DNA from: Viridothelium virens
Lineage: Eukaryota; Ascomycota; Dothideomycetes; Trypetheliales; Trypetheliaceae
NCBI GenBank assembly: GCA_010094025.1
Contig: ML991775.1
Span: 372,001-436,000, forward strand
Direction: 5' to 3'
DNA: 64,000 nucleotides
This document shows, one piece after another, positions 1-11,909 of the stretch. The notes beneath the pieces were generated by a model that was not told the origin of the DNA, searched no databases, and saw only the letters and a list, made by a program, of their open reading frames with translations. Made by a program: the position numbers and the translations under genes. Numbering within the stretch: the first letter of the stretch is position 1; the number at the start of each line of letters is the position of its first letter.

Positions 1-1763
1 GGTTGTCGGATCGAGTCACAACAGGTGTGTTGGCTTCCTTAGCAGCCAGTCGAGACGTCAAAATTACCTCTGCATCTCTCGTCTTCCATGGTAGAGTACT
101 ATTTAACGACACAACTATTGAAATAAACTACGGACGGCGATATGGTCTTCTTGGTGAGAATGGTTGCGGGAAGTCGACGCTGCTCAAAGCAATCGATAAG
201 CGGGAATTCCCCTTCCCTGAGCATGTGGACATCTACTTGCTGAATGAGGGAGCACCCAAGACAAATTTGGGTGCTTTGGAGTGGGTCGTCAAGGAAGCGG
301 AGAGTGAGATGGCGCGAATGGAGAAGCAGGCAGAAGAAATACTGGAGAAGAATGGACCAGAAGATCCCACTCTGGAAGACTTATACGAGGTAAGATTTTC
401 AAATCGATACCACATGGACAACTCAACTGACTGGGTTAGCGCATGGAAAGCATGGATCCGCAAACCTTCCACACCCGCGCATCGCTCATCCTTACAGGTC
501 TCGGGTTCAACAAAATTACCATTAATAAGAAAACAAAAGACATGTCTGGTGGATGGAGAATGAGAGTTGCGTTAGCAAGAGCACTATTCGTCAAGCCATC
601 GTTGCTGCTTCTAGACGATCCCACGGCACATTTGGACCTCGAAGCTTGCGTGTGGCTCGAGGAGTACCTTAAGAAGTGGGACCGCACGCTCGTTCTTGTC
701 TCTCACAGTATGGACTTCTTGAATGGTGTCTGCACGAACATGATTGATATGCGGATGAAACAACTCTTCTACTATGGTGGTAATTACGACTCGTACATCA
801 AGACGCGTACGGAAAACGAAACGAACCAGATGAAGGCGTACGAGAAACAGCAAGAGGAAATTAGGCACATCAAAAAGTTCATTGCCTCCGCCGGAACCTA
901 CGCCAATCTTGTCCGACAGGCCAAATCCAGGCAAAAGATCCTTGACAAAATGGAAGCTGATGGGTTCATTCAACCTGTTGCTCAGGACAAGGTGTTCACA
1001 TTTCGCTTCGCCGATGTCGAAAAGCTGCCTCCGCCTGTCTTGTCACTTGACGATGTAACATTCTCCTACTCCGGCAAGGAGGCAGACAACCTCTATGAGC
1101 ACTTGGACTTTGGTGTTGACATGGACTCCCGAACCGCTCTCGTCGGACCCAATGGTGTTGGCAAATCCACTCTCCTCCGTATCTTTACCGGCGCCCTTTC
1201 ACCAACAGGGGGCAGTGTGAGCCGACACACCCACTTGAAACTTGGCATGTACTCGCAGCACTCTGCTGAGCAACTTGACCTGACCAAATCGGCTCTTGAC
1301 TTTGTGCGTGACAAGCATTCAAGCATCTCACAGGACTATCAGTACTGGCGCCAACAGCTTGGCCGCTACGGTCTCAGCGGTGACGGACAGACGGCTCTGA
1401 TGGGAACGCTCTCCGAAGGCCAGAAGAGTCGGATCGTCTTTGCGCTCCTGGCTATCGACGGGCCAAACATGTTGCTGTTGGACGAGCCGACGAACGGGTT
1501 GGATATCCCGACGATCGACAGTCTTGCCGACGCAATCAATGCTTTCAGTGGCGGTGTGGTCGTTGTGTCTCACGACTTCAGGTGAGTTGTGTTGCAGAGT
1601 AATCGAACTCCGTAATAGGGGCTAACTGCTATATAGACTGTTGGACAAGATTGCAAAGGACATCATGGTCTGTGAGAATAAGACGGTGCGGAGATGGGAC
1701 GGTTCGATTGGAGACTACAAGAAGTACCTCCGGAAGAAGATGGTCTCTACAGGCGCCGTGTAA
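1..1763 (+). CDS. ARB1: ABCF-type ATPase ARB1 (5'-truncated by window edge)
   Basis: Cytosolic/nuclear twin-ABC ATPase without membrane segments, needed in yeast for 40S and 60S ribosome biogenesis. Exons as read: 3-389, 440-1581 and 1637-1763, with introns of 50 and 55 bp. The first complete codon (position 3, ttg) aligns with an internal leucine in yeast Arb1 (GLSDRV context), so roughly the first 60 residues lie outside the window. Two ABC cassettes are complete: Walker [10 protein letters not shown], signature MSGGW and Walker [13 protein letters not shown] in the first; [14 protein letters not shown] and [11 protein letters not shown] in the second. The long linker with the [16 protein letters not shown] stretch is characteristic of Arb1 rather than Gcn20 or New1. 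The identification rests on near-continuous similarity to remembered yeast Arb1. Both splice junctions preserve the frame. Confidence 0.95.
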
Positions 1764-4174
1764 AACACGGACCAGGTGATGAAGGCGAGCGCGAATGCGA
1801 ATGACGTGTTCGACGCTGTGGCGTTCCACGATAGAGTTGCACAAATGCTCGAAGAGCGAACGATTCGAAAGCTGAGGCAGTCAGCTCTTGACGAGCAGAT
1901 TGATATGCTCGTATGGAATGAAGTGATGGCAAATCAATGCATTGTTTTTAAAGGGCACCAGAATAGAGGCGTTCTAGCTTATCATTAGTTAGTTTTCCGG
2001 ACAACTGGAAGAACCTAAATGATATCAGTTTTGCGAATGCCAGAATTTCACTTCTTTGCATTGCAACGCTCTCCAGCATAGCAATGATGCAATGGAGCAC
2101 CAATTCTCGAGGACTTCGGGTGATTTTAGGCACCAGTATCTTGGCAGTCAGAAGTCTAGACAATGCTATAGGAAGGTGTGGCGGGAACGATGCGGCGAGC
2201 CGCGAAGTTTTCACGAGCATGACTTTCCGAAAGCTGACGATTGTCACTGCAGGACTCCGTAAAGTAATCGGCACAGATGTGTGCAGTTCTCGTGGATAGA
2301 GCGACACGTACTCCGTACTTCGCACACCGTCCATTTCGTCGAAAGGCGACTTGGTATTTCACGTGCCGTCAATGATTGGGATACCGGGATACTGGGGAGT
2401 CGGGGACTTATCAAAACGGTCGGCTCCCCTGAAAAAGGCTCAATGTTAGCCCAATCGTTCGGAAACGGACGTGGCTCTGGGAGCTTGGAGGGGTGCGAAG
2501 GTTGGAGCGGCGGGCGGGGATCTGCACCAGCCCGACGTGCATGCAGCTCCCATCACCCGCGCCCCCCAAAGGCCTGCTCCTGCCATCCCTGCGGTGCCTG
2601 CCACAGCCTGTGGAGTTTAGGTTGCTGCTTCCCCCGTAGCCGCAGATTGCTGGCCCCTCCCCAGGTACAAGGCTGATGTGCTCAGTCACTGTGCGCAACA
2701 AGAACGCCGGCTGCCTTGACGGACACAAAGGGGGGTAAAAATATTCAGCGCGCGCGCTCAAGAGATGCCAAATCACTTGCATGGCTTAAGTCCCGTGCGC
2801 ATCGCTCTCCTGAGAACCTCCCAATCGTCCTGATGGGATGTCGGGGCCGTCAAATTAAAGCTAGGCCAAACAGCTACAAGGAGAATAGCGCATCCGGGTC
2901 TGAACGTCTGAACTAGGCTTCCAGCGGTTTGTTGCAGCTTTCCCAGCACACGCCTGCCGGGACAGGAGGACCGACGTGCATCCTGGCACTCAAGCAAGCA
3001 CCTTGAGGTGCTGACGTGCCAGGTCGCGTCGCGCCGCACGCTTTCTCCTCCACCAATCTTGGCTGCTTGCTCCTCGCCACTGCCGTTCGACAACTCACCC
3101 AGCAGCGTCGCGAAACACTCGGAGTCACTGCCGAAGGGCACCCACGCCCCTGCTTGCCCCAGCCCCCTTCTCGAAGAAGACGAAATGCCAATTTCCCGAC
3201 CTGCCCTTCGCGCCATTGATGCGCACGACTCGTGCCGGGGTGCCATCATGATTCGCTTGACGCGCTGCGAGGTGGTGGATGACAACTAATAGCCTAGTCC
3301 CTTCGACGAAGGGTCGGAGGCTATTCGCGAGTCGATCATGCAAGCAAGAAATGGCAGAGCTGACGACGCAAATGGACGAGCTACCACAGTAGATCGCCAT
3401 GTAACTGTCGGATAGGTAAGCAATCGATGATGCATCTCCCAAGCAATTGGCCGTCGCTACTCCGAACGGATTGGCCTTTTGGCGTTCTGGTGTTTTGGTG
3501 TCGTATTCAAGGTTTCCTCCATATTCTAGCTGAAGAAGGCCCACACAAGCGATGGCGTCGAGACGCTGCTTCCAGATCCAGAGCGATAATCTCCGCAGCT
3601 CTTGGCCGCTCTGCTTAAGCAGCCTCAAAGTAGGTTAGTGTCAAGACATGGCTGGGTAAGATCCCAATCTCGTCATGAACTTGAAGCCTGGTGAATTGGA
3701 TTTCTATTCAAGCTTTCCGCGCGCTCCCGCCGAACCGCTCTCGATGGCGTTCATCTGAAAGGAAAGGTCGCTGATCCTCGACGCGAATTATTGCAAGCCT
3801 CAATTTGGACAGGGCTAGCGTCACAGACGTGAACTCCAAACGCAGCACCCCTGTCACCGCAGTTACGAATGTACAGCTTCGAATTTCCATTCCTATGCAT
3901 GACAGCTTCTTCCCTTCCTTAATCATACCCTAGCCACCTCGACTGCGCGGGGATGAGCTGCGAGCTCTTTTTCACAATCTCATCTTGATTCTACTCCGTA
4001 CTCATCACTAACACCATGCGTAGCCTCCTCTGCGCACAAGTAATATCGACCTAGCACCGTCAAACTCACGGTCGCGAAGAAGACCTCCTGGACTTGCAGA
4101 GTACACTTCTCTCTTCCGCATGCTCCTCGCCATCCGACATCCGATGTGTACCAGGCCAACTGATAACATCCGCA
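1764..4174. other. Intergenic region, 2.4 kb
   Basis: No gene recognised. The stretch 2400-3300 is comparatively GC-rich and contains overlapping open frames on both strands (up to about 170 codons) that look like no family and lack convincing introns. The last few hundred bases are the likely promoter and 5' leader of the membrane-protein gene starting at 4175. Two copies of the recurring GTACTCCGTAC-like motif occur (2308-2318 and 3992-4001). Confidence 0.6.
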
Positions 4175-7100
4175 ATGCGCTCGACATGGGTCTTGTCCTG
4201 GACAGTTGCTTGTCTTCTCCTGACGGTCCCCCAAACGGCCACTGCTAGACATGAACTTCGACCTCGACAAGGTAATGGAGCTTCTGCACCTTCGACTTCT
4301 TCGGCTACTCCATTACCAGCGACCGCAAGTGATCCAGCGAGCGGTTCAACCAGCGGTTCAGCAAGCTCATCTGTTCCTGCTTCGACCTCGAGTATCTCCG
4401 TCAGTCCAGGCTCATCAACTCAATCACCATCCTCAAGCAGTGCATCTCCCTCTAGTTCGGATGCAACTTCTTCAATAGCATCCTCTTCAACGACTAGTCA
4501 TGAGTCAACCTCCACGAGTGGAGCGGTCGCCTCTCCTACCCATCGTAAGTTTACATATTCACTTTGAAAGATGTTGCTTGTGATCTCACCAGCTACTGCA
4601 GTTGCTACCAACTCATTACCGCTGCCACCAGTTCTGACACCTGCTATCGGAATTACTGGGGCAGTGCTAATGTTAACGGGCATTGTCTACTGTTTGATTG
4701 GTATCAAGCATAAGGCACTTTATATTTTTCTTGCACCCGCTTTCCTGGTTAGTTTGGCCGTAGTCGTCCTCATCGAATATGTTGACAGCCCCCCTGTCCG
4801 TAATGCCGTGCAAGGTGCCTACTTTGTTGCTGCCTTCGTCGCCGGCTGCATCTTCGGCGCTCTATCACTCGTCTTCACTGAAGTCACTGAAGGCTTGGGC
4901 TGTCTGCTTGGCGGGTTCTGTCTCAGTATGTGGTTTCTGGTGCTTAAGCCAGGAGGTCTTCTCACCACTACGACCAGCAGGGCAATCTTCATTGGAGTCT
5001 TCAGCGTCGTTGGCTTCTCCCTTTCCTTCAGTCAATATACTAGGACCTACGGCCTAATTTTTTGCATTGCCTTTGCTGGCGCCACCGTCACTATCCTCGG
5101 TATTGACTGTTTCAGTCGAGCAGGTCTCAAGGAATTTTGGCTGTATATCTGGAGTGAGTATTTTTCATTTGTTCGAGTAAAATCGCCAACTAATTGATAT
5201 AGACCTTAACAGCCAGCTTTTCCCTCTCAACACCAACACTTATCCCATCACCAGAGGCATCAAAGTTGAAATTGCTGGCATCATTATCCTTTTTCTTCTT
5301 GGCATCATTTCGCAATTGAAGGTGTGGAAGCTCGTTAAAGAGAGGAGAGAGAAGAAAGCTGCCGCCAATCTCCAACATGAACAAGAGCGCGAAGACTACG
5401 AGGCTCACCTTGGCAAGCAAATCGAACAGCACAATGCAAAGGCTCGAAAGCAATGGGAAAGAATCTATGGGGACAAAATGAGCGGAAAGAATGAGCCTGC
5501 AGACTCTGGTGTTGGATCCAGTAGGGATAGCTTCAATAAAACGTCCCTCAGCGTCAAGGAGTATCGGCGATCGCGGCAAAATAGTATTGAGCTGTCAGAT
5601 GTGCCGGACTCAATTTATGCCAGCAGTGCGGAGCTTGCCGCCAAAGGCAACGCAAAGGACGGCAATTCACGTGTTTCTGTGAGGGCTCTTTCGGATGATG
5701 AAATCCAACTCATTGACGCGCATGGTAATCCTGTTCATACACCACGTCCACCAGCAATTCAGGAAGAAGCGATTGGCTATGCTGATTCCACAGTTTCATC
5801 GGATTTCCAGCGAAGCTCGGCCTCCTTCAAAGGGAAGTCGCTTCGTCCATCTGTTGCTCCGCCGCCTATTGTCATTCCGTTACCATTTGAGCTTCCGCCA
5901 TCAGAGGAAACAAGCGACGAGGATGAACCTTCAGCAATAGAAAAAGGTCGAAGGAGGAAGCCAAGAGACAAGAGACTTTCGCGTCTTTCAATGGCAAACC
6001 GGCTTTCTACCGCGGCGAGTCTGGGCGACGAGTTAGAAGTGCCCCATATTGAAGACGATCGTAGGTCTTCCCTAGCTGCAACGTTGAACGACAAGCTTGA
6101 CCTGGATGAATCTCTGCCAAAACTGTCGCCATCCTCCACACCTCTCAAGACAGACTTTGGGGAAGATCGACTCAACGCTCCTGAGGTTATAGGAGAGACG
6201 AAGTCAGAACGAGCCGTGAAGCTAGATGCTCCCAGTGACTTGAAGCCGGTAGAGGGTTTACCACGCTCGAAGTCTGATACTGATATTGCAGAGAAAAAGG
6301 TAGTGGCCAAGACTGCCGAGAAGCCGGGGGAGGCGAAGGCTACACAGGAGAGCCCCCAGATTCCGCCTGTTGATCCTGCCGTGATGCAAGCGGCGTCGGC
6401 AAAATTGACTTCCAGCACTCGTCCAAAGGAAGAGTCATCTAACTCTGGTGAAGGTGACGTAAGCACCACTAAAGAACCTACGGCTGCAGGTGCAGCTGCT
6501 TCTGTCTTGGGCGCTCTGACTAGGCAACTACCGGATAAACTCTCCAGGATCGCCTTGTCCTACCGCACCAATGAATGGGCCAAGCATTTGGATGCCGCGG
6601 AGGAGCCAGAGGATGAAGCGGAGTCGCGCCCGTCTACACCTGGAGTGACGGTGGAGGTGCGATCTCCGGAGCCAGCAGCTCCACCCAAGGCTGTTGGACC
6701 TCAGGAGAAACCGAAAGAAGTGCAACGCCCTGTCGACGTAGCACGAAAGTCATCGAGCTCGTCATACCGCACGGCCAAAGCAACTCCAATTTACGCCAGC
6801 CAAGCTAGCAGCTCAACTTCCCTTGATAGGAATAACTCCACCAACAGCGTCTACAACGTCAATACTATCCAGCGAAATGCATCCCAGTCGTCTATACGTA
6901 ATAGTTCTGCACCATCTCGTCAGGGCTCACAGTCAAAACCAAGCACTGCAGGCCATCGAAGCTCTTCAATGCCTCTTTCTACGCAGCCTTTAGTAGAGTT
7001 CCCCGTCGAGGAAGAACCAGCAAACATACCCACTGCTGCTTTTGAAAGGATGAATTCGAGCCGAGGTACGCTCCTCAACATCGCAGATAAGAAACAACAA

Positions 7101-7619
7101 AATCGAACCTCCTCTGCACTGCTCAATCGGCAATCCTCGCCAAACGTGACAGGTCTCACGTCCAGCAACTCCTCGTCCTCCAACGAGAATCGCGCCCCGG
7201 TGACACCCGCAGACGACGACGACAACATGCCGCTCGCGCAACGCCGCAGCCTGATCCAAGCCCAGCGGCAGAGCTCGGCCCACGCATCTCCCCCGCAGCC
7301 GGCGCTCTTCGATTCGCACCAACCGCGACGCACCAGCGCGGTGGACTCGCGGAAGCAAGCGGCAAACCTCGCGCTCTGGCGCGACTCGATGCGGACGGAT
7401 CTCGCGTCGAAGGCGCCGCGGGTGGCGGAGGAGGAGGAGGCGCGCACGCAGATGATGGCGCAGCGGAGGAGCTCGCAGATGCGGCAGGAGCAGCAGGCAC
7501 AGGCGGCGCAGCATCGTGAGAATGCGTTCGATAACATGATGAGGAGGGGGGGCATGCTGGATTTACATCGGGAGAAGATGCGGAGGATGCAGGCGAGTGC
7601 GAATAAGCATGCGGGATGA
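4175..7619 (+). CDS. TM7S3/TM198-like (DUF4203) seven-TM membrane protein with long cytosolic tail
   Basis: Exons 4175-4544, 4602-5153 and 5203-7619 give 1,112 residues. Residues 1-25 are a clear signal peptide (RSTWVLSWTVACLLLTVPQT), followed by about 100 residues of Ser/Thr/Ala-rich ectodomain likely to be O-glycosylated. Seven hydrophobic segments then lie between about residues 130 and 340, the arrangement of the TM7S3/TM198 (DUF4203) domain; the last one ends in a basic stop-transfer run (KLVKERREKK). The remaining roughly 770 residues are hydrophilic, rich in Ser, Pro, Glu and Arg, and probably disordered and cytosolic. Function is unknown in fungi; human TM198 has been linked to Wnt receptor complexes, which should not be carried over. 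The first intron could instead end at 4592, also in frame; the acceptor at 4601 is preferred because its CTCAC branch-like site sits at a normal distance. Confidence 0.8.
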
Positions 7620-8134
7620 GGTGCGATTTGGATTTGATACCCCCTCTTTTATTTTCTTCACTTTATTCTCCTTTTCCGACATAGGGGGTTCATGGGAAGA
7701 ACGGGGGATTGAATTGATACCCTAGGGCACCGGTGGGTCGCCGGGTCACATCTGACATGGCATGGCGTTTTGCAATTGTGATGTCTATTTGAGGCACAAT
7801 GTTAATGGAAGATGTGGAAAAAGAAAGAGCTAAAATTTCAAGGCCAATTCCACTGCATGGAGATGTTACTCGAGTAATGTATAAATCCAATGACATGATG
7901 GCGATTCTTGTACCACGCTCTCGATTCGTGGGAACAGTGTAGTAAAAATTGGCGGTAAGTGCATCCGACTGATGTAATTGATGTCATTTCATTCCTTTTT
8001 TTATTAGAAAAAAAAACGCTGAATTTTGTTGAGCTGTCTTGTGTGAGTCTACCTGCTCTGCTGCAATCGATTTCTGAAGCGGAATCCTCAATTTACATTA
8101 CTTATGTTGAGAGATGCATACACCTAGACCTCAC
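7620..8134. other. Gap between convergent 3' ends
   Basis: Tail-to-tail spacer of about 0.5 kb between the DUF4203 gene and the HET gene. It is AT-richer than its flanks and presumably holds both 3' UTRs. Positions 7910-7980 form one half of a degenerate dispersed repeat (partner at 17313-17383). No open frame here looks like a gene. Confidence 0.6.
7910..7980 (+). repeat. Degenerate dispersed repeat, copy A
   Basis: A 71-nt stretch that aligns without gaps to 17313-17383 on the same strand, with about 20 mismatches counted by eye. The core shared stretch is ATTCGTGGGAA. Most differences are transitions, which would fit repeat-induced point mutation or plain age. Weaker similarity may continue some 50-100 bp upstream in both copies. 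Element family not recognised. Confidence 0.5.
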
Positions 8135-10503
8135 TCAGAATATCTGTATTTTATACCCTTTCTCCTGCTCAAGACCTTCCCGCAATCTCGAAAGAACCCG
8201 AGCAGGCGCTCTATCGATCTTCTTGTCCAATCTCTCAGGCTGTTCCTTGAGTCTCGTTTGTATCACCTTATCGTAAGGGGCTACTTTGGCCAGGCCAATG
8301 CGCTTAAAGCTGGGCAGTTTTTGGTCGAAGCTGGCAAGTTCTTGCTCGAAAGCGGACACTTCTTGAGGTTCTAACAGCTTCAGTAAGAGACATAAAAGAT
8401 AGTCATCTGAGGAAGCGGCGGGCAGACAAAATATTTGACGAGTAGTGTTTAAGATGTCATCGTCATCGACAGGACTATCAAGGTAAACGTTAGAGTAAGG
8501 CCTTTTCACGCCCCGCCCAGCCATCCCCTCTTTCTCGATCTCTTGATACAGTACATCTTCCATGAAGCGCCATCCAAAACGAATTGTATCATTCGACGCA
8601 ATTATTTCCATCTGTACTTCTCTTAGGTTGTTGGCTTTCAGAGTTAAAAGGCCAGCTTTAAGCAGTCCGAAATAATCATTGTCTTCTTCTGGTATCACCT
8701 CAACCTTGCTGATACTGATAAGAAGATCCCGATCAGTGATTTCTCCGTATGTGATTCCAGATGGTGAATCAATGGCAGCCCAGGAGAAGCTTGGAGCTCG
8801 ATAATCGTGAGACCTTCGAGAGGCGTATTTGAAGCGCCCATCCTGAAATTGATCATTGACATACCAGAGGAGCTGGCTTTCCAAATGTTCACGCCACATG
8901 CCTGCGATATATTGCCTGTCAATCCGGCGAGCCATTACTTGAGCGATGCCAGAGAAAGCGATGAGCTTGTCGGACTCTCTGGTTAGATCCATGCTTGAAT
9001 ACTGCTCAACGACGTGTTTCCAAAGTTCGTAGGCGTAGATTTCTGGAATGAGATTTCGATCTACATCTAATATCGATACGCGACGGTCCATCTCGTGAAA
9101 CTGAACCGCGAAACCCAAATCGTTGGCGAGGTAATGGCTTAATGAGAGGAGCTGGCGATTCTTCGTGCTGGAGTGGAGGTCTTTCCTCGCCTCTCGCAGC
9201 TTTCTTCCATCGATATCAGGATCAAGACCTTTGACTTTTCGCCTCTGGACAATTGAACCTGATACAACTTGGAAATCTGGAAGACCATCAGGGTGACATT
9301 CGGCAGCTTGAAGCTCACTGCACTCCCAAGCGATTTGATCACGACAGAAGTGAAGGACCCTTGGTGCTATGAGTCTCTCCTGCAACACCCAGCCTCGGGT
9401 ATTGACAGGTGCACTGTCTACTTGACGATCCCAGAAAGTAGGATCAATTACAGTGCAGCGTTGGGTGGTTGCGGGATTTGCATCGTCAGATACCGAGCTG
9501 GTGCTCAAGTAGACGTCGTCCTCCCAGAGATTCTCCGGGTTGCGATTGAAGAAAAGTCCTCCATGAGAATCCTTCGATGCCGTTGCTGATATGTTGCAGT
9601 ATGCGCTGCCGTAGATTTTATCCATAAGGATGGACTGGGAAAGCCAATCTTCCCGATTATGCTGGATGATACACAAAGAGTCGATCCAGATATAGCTTAG
9701 TCCGAGCATTGTTGTGAGCTCCATGGCATCGCGAAAAGTTTTCGGTAGTTCATCAAAATCGATTCCCTCACTCTCATATTGTGCTTTGTTTGAGTCTTGA
9801 AGGCGAACGCCTATGTGACCGCCCCATCGGTGGCTTAGAGTGATGTAGTCGCAATTATGTTCTTGCCTTTCTCCCCATTCTTCGGTCAAAATGACCTTGA
9901 CTTTTATCTCTTTTTTTGGACCCTTGTCTTTCAGACCGTGCAGATCAACCAGCCTCTTTGGTGTGAATTTGGGATCGGTATGAAGGCTGTCTTTGTTATC
10001 GGTTTTCTTGCATCTATTGTGCGTTTCTCTACAAGTGGATAGCCAGCGCTTCGCGAGCTGGAACACCTCTTCCGACTTTGTATTTTGATGTATAGGCGTG
10101 CGCGTGGGAGGCTTCAATTTGTCTGTGCGGAGTAAGCATCAGAATGTGAAGCTTGATATCGTGGGCGTATACCTGAACGGATCAAGATGAAGGTACCAAG
10201 GCGAGTATCAGAATTGTATAATTTAAAATCAAGGCGGAAAGTGTCGCTCCAACCACTTATGGGTGAGATGCCAGCACAAGTCAAGACTTTTCGCTCTCCA
10301 GGAAGAGCGTCGTCCGCATCGCCTAAAATTCGGCCCAGCTTTTTCACTTCGCTGAGAATGACTCTGCAAAAACAGCAGCTTTTCTCATATGAAAGTACTA
10401 GCTCAGTAAGACTGATCTGGTGGTCAAAGAAAAGATCGTACGTTCCGCGCCATTGTTTCCCCGAATGGGCTCGCAACATGCGGGTACACACTTGGCAAAT
10501 CAT
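8135..10503 (-). CDS. HET-domain (heterokaryon incompatibility) protein
   Basis: Two exons on the minus strand, 10503-10173 and 10122-8135, separated by a 50 bp intron (donor GTATAC, acceptor CACAG), give 772 residues. The N-terminus has the cysteine-bearing prologue common in this family (MICQVC, then CCFCRVIL). The HET domain begins near residue 203 with YITLSHRWGG and continues through the conserved LGLSYIWIDSLCIIQ, then a GGLFFNRNP block. A WVLQERLIAPRVLHFCRDQIAWEC segment, here described by its WVLQER and IAWEC ends, follows and is also diagnostic. The last 300 residues have no domain I recognise. HET proteins act in non-self recognition and cell death in fungi, and large families of them are usual, so a specific allorecognition role is not implied. 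The frame is open throughout and looks intact. Confidence 0.9.
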
Positions 10504-10991
10504 TGTTTCAATAGAAATAAAGCCTGGATTATATTAGAGTGATAGTCATAGGACTCACCATTTTGTAAATCAAAGGCATAACTCGACGAGTTCTGTCTTA
10601 TCCGTGAGCAGCAAGGCTGTTTTTATCTTGCTTTTTGAGATGCGTTGTCAGAGGCCCTAGCATTGCGCAGCTAGGCTGCGCCAGGATCAGATGTTGGGCG
10701 TCTGCTGGCCCTATCGGAAGCAGAACTCCCCTCATTTCTTACGCATGAGGCATCACAGGGAACCTTGTTCTGTATACGGTTATCGAGAATCTCGTTCCGT
10801 ATACAGCGACACGCAGGTACGTATGCCTAATTCGTGCACCCAGTTCCAGCTGTTGCCTAGTTTCCCTGCAGCCTGCATGATGATGCTCCACTCGCGTTGC
10901 GCCCAGGAAGCTGAAATAAGAAGCCGATCTTTGCCAGCACCACATTCCTGCTCATTATCTTCCTCTTGAATCGAACGCGTAGATATTACCG
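10504..10991. promoter_or_regulatory. Divergent promoter region between HET and Nudix genes
   Basis: About 490 bp between the start of the HET gene (minus) and the start of the Nudix gene (plus), so it must carry both promoters. It includes the strong hairpin at 10770-10806. No protein-like frame is visible. Confidence 0.55.
10770..10806. repeat. Nested inverted repeat / hairpin
   Basis: Perfect 10-nt arms CTGTATACGG (10770-10779) and CCGTATACAG (10797-10806) enclose a second small palindrome CGAG-AAT-CTCG (10784-10794). Each outer arm itself contains the palindrome GTATAC. It lies 186 bp upstream of the Nudix start and about 270 bp upstream of the HET start, so it could be a protein-binding site for either promoter, or a decayed insertion footprint. 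Confidence 0.6.
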
Positions 10992-11909
10992 ATGGAGAAT
11001 GGTGTTTCAGTCCCGGCCGGGTCTACAACAGCTGAGCAAATATTGGAGATGAACGGCATCTCCCCCGAGATCGGAGCAAAGTTGCCCGAGTTTGAGCTCG
11101 ACGTCTTTGCATACCCGGTCAAGGTTCAACTGACGCCTGACGTTACAAAAGACGAACTCTGCAAGTTCCCTCCCTTCGAGCTCTGGATCAACACGTTGAA
11201 GAAATCTTTCGACCACCAGGCTTCGAGACCGAGGCATCCTTTCCATGACAAGCCCTACAGGCTGTGCGGCATCCGAATCCTATCCGTTTCCCGATTTGGA
11301 GCGAGGCTTGGTTTCGTCCATCTTCACGCGGACATTAGGAACGAAGAAAACAAAGAGCTGCCTGGCGCTGTGTTTCTCCGAGGCGGAACTGTCGCCGTGC
11401 TTCCCATTCTACGGCCAAGGGACTCAGTGGATGAGCGATGGGTCGTCATGACACTGCAAGCCCGAGTACCCGCGGGAAGTCTGTCCTTCATGGAGATTCC
11501 TGCAGGCATGACAGATGATGACAAAGATATGGGCAAATCAGGGATCAAAGCAGCGCAGGAGATGAAGGAGGAGACAGGCTTAGAAATTCGAAGGGACGAA
11601 TTGATTGATTTGACTGGACTGGCACTGCAGGATGCGTTGGCACCAGAGTCGAAACATCTAGAGCGCGCAATGTACCCCAGCCCTGGCGGCTGCGACGAGT
11701 TCATGAGACTGTATCTTTGGGAGAAAGAGATGGATCGGCAGGAAATCGAAGATCTGAAAGGGCGACTTACTGGGCTGAGGACGCAGAAGGAAATGATCGA
11801 GATTAGGCTATGCAGATACGAAGAGCTTTGGCGGGAGGGAACTCGTGACGCCAAGACTCTAGCGGCTTGGGCGCTCTACGAAGGACTGAAGAGAGCGGGA
11901 AAACTTTAG
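10992..11909 (+). CDS. Nudix hydrolase, NUDT14/ADP-sugar diphosphatase-like
   Basis: Single-exon frame of 305 residues. The Nudix helix is recognisable around residues 177-203: a PAGM turn, a DDDKDMGKSG loop and then QEMKEETGLEI, equivalent to the REUxEExGU part of the Nudix box with the usual Arg replaced by Gln and a slightly longer loop. The GGTVAVLPIL strand and the EIPAGM motif resemble plant NUDX14 and related ADP-sugar diphosphatases, so a nucleoside-diphosphate-sugar substrate is plausible but inferred. The roughly 100-residue N-terminal part (PVKVQLTPDVTKDEL and onward) is typical of the fungal subfamily. The start is the first ATG of the frame, with no upstream in-frame extension. 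Confidence 0.85.
   Translation: MENGVSVPAGSTTAEQILEMNGISPEIGAKLPEFELDVFAYPVKVQLTPDVTKDELCKFPPFELWINTLKKSFDHQASRPRHPFHDKPYRLCGIRILSVSRFGARLGFVHLHADIRNEENKELPGAVFLRGGTVAVLPILRPRDSVDERWVVMTLQARVPAGSLSFMEIPAGMTDDDKDMGKSGIKAAQEMKEETGLEIRRDELIDLTGLALQDALAPESKHLERAMYPSPGGCDEFMRLYLWEKEMDRQEIEDLKGRLTGLRTQKEMIEIRLCRYEELWREGTRDAKTLAAWALYEGLKRAGKL

Noticed and set aside
5777-6469. Minus-strand open frame of 230 codons inside the DUF4203 gene
   Set aside because: Ser/Arg-rich shadow of the low-complexity tail; the plus frame is continuous with a recognised membrane domain.
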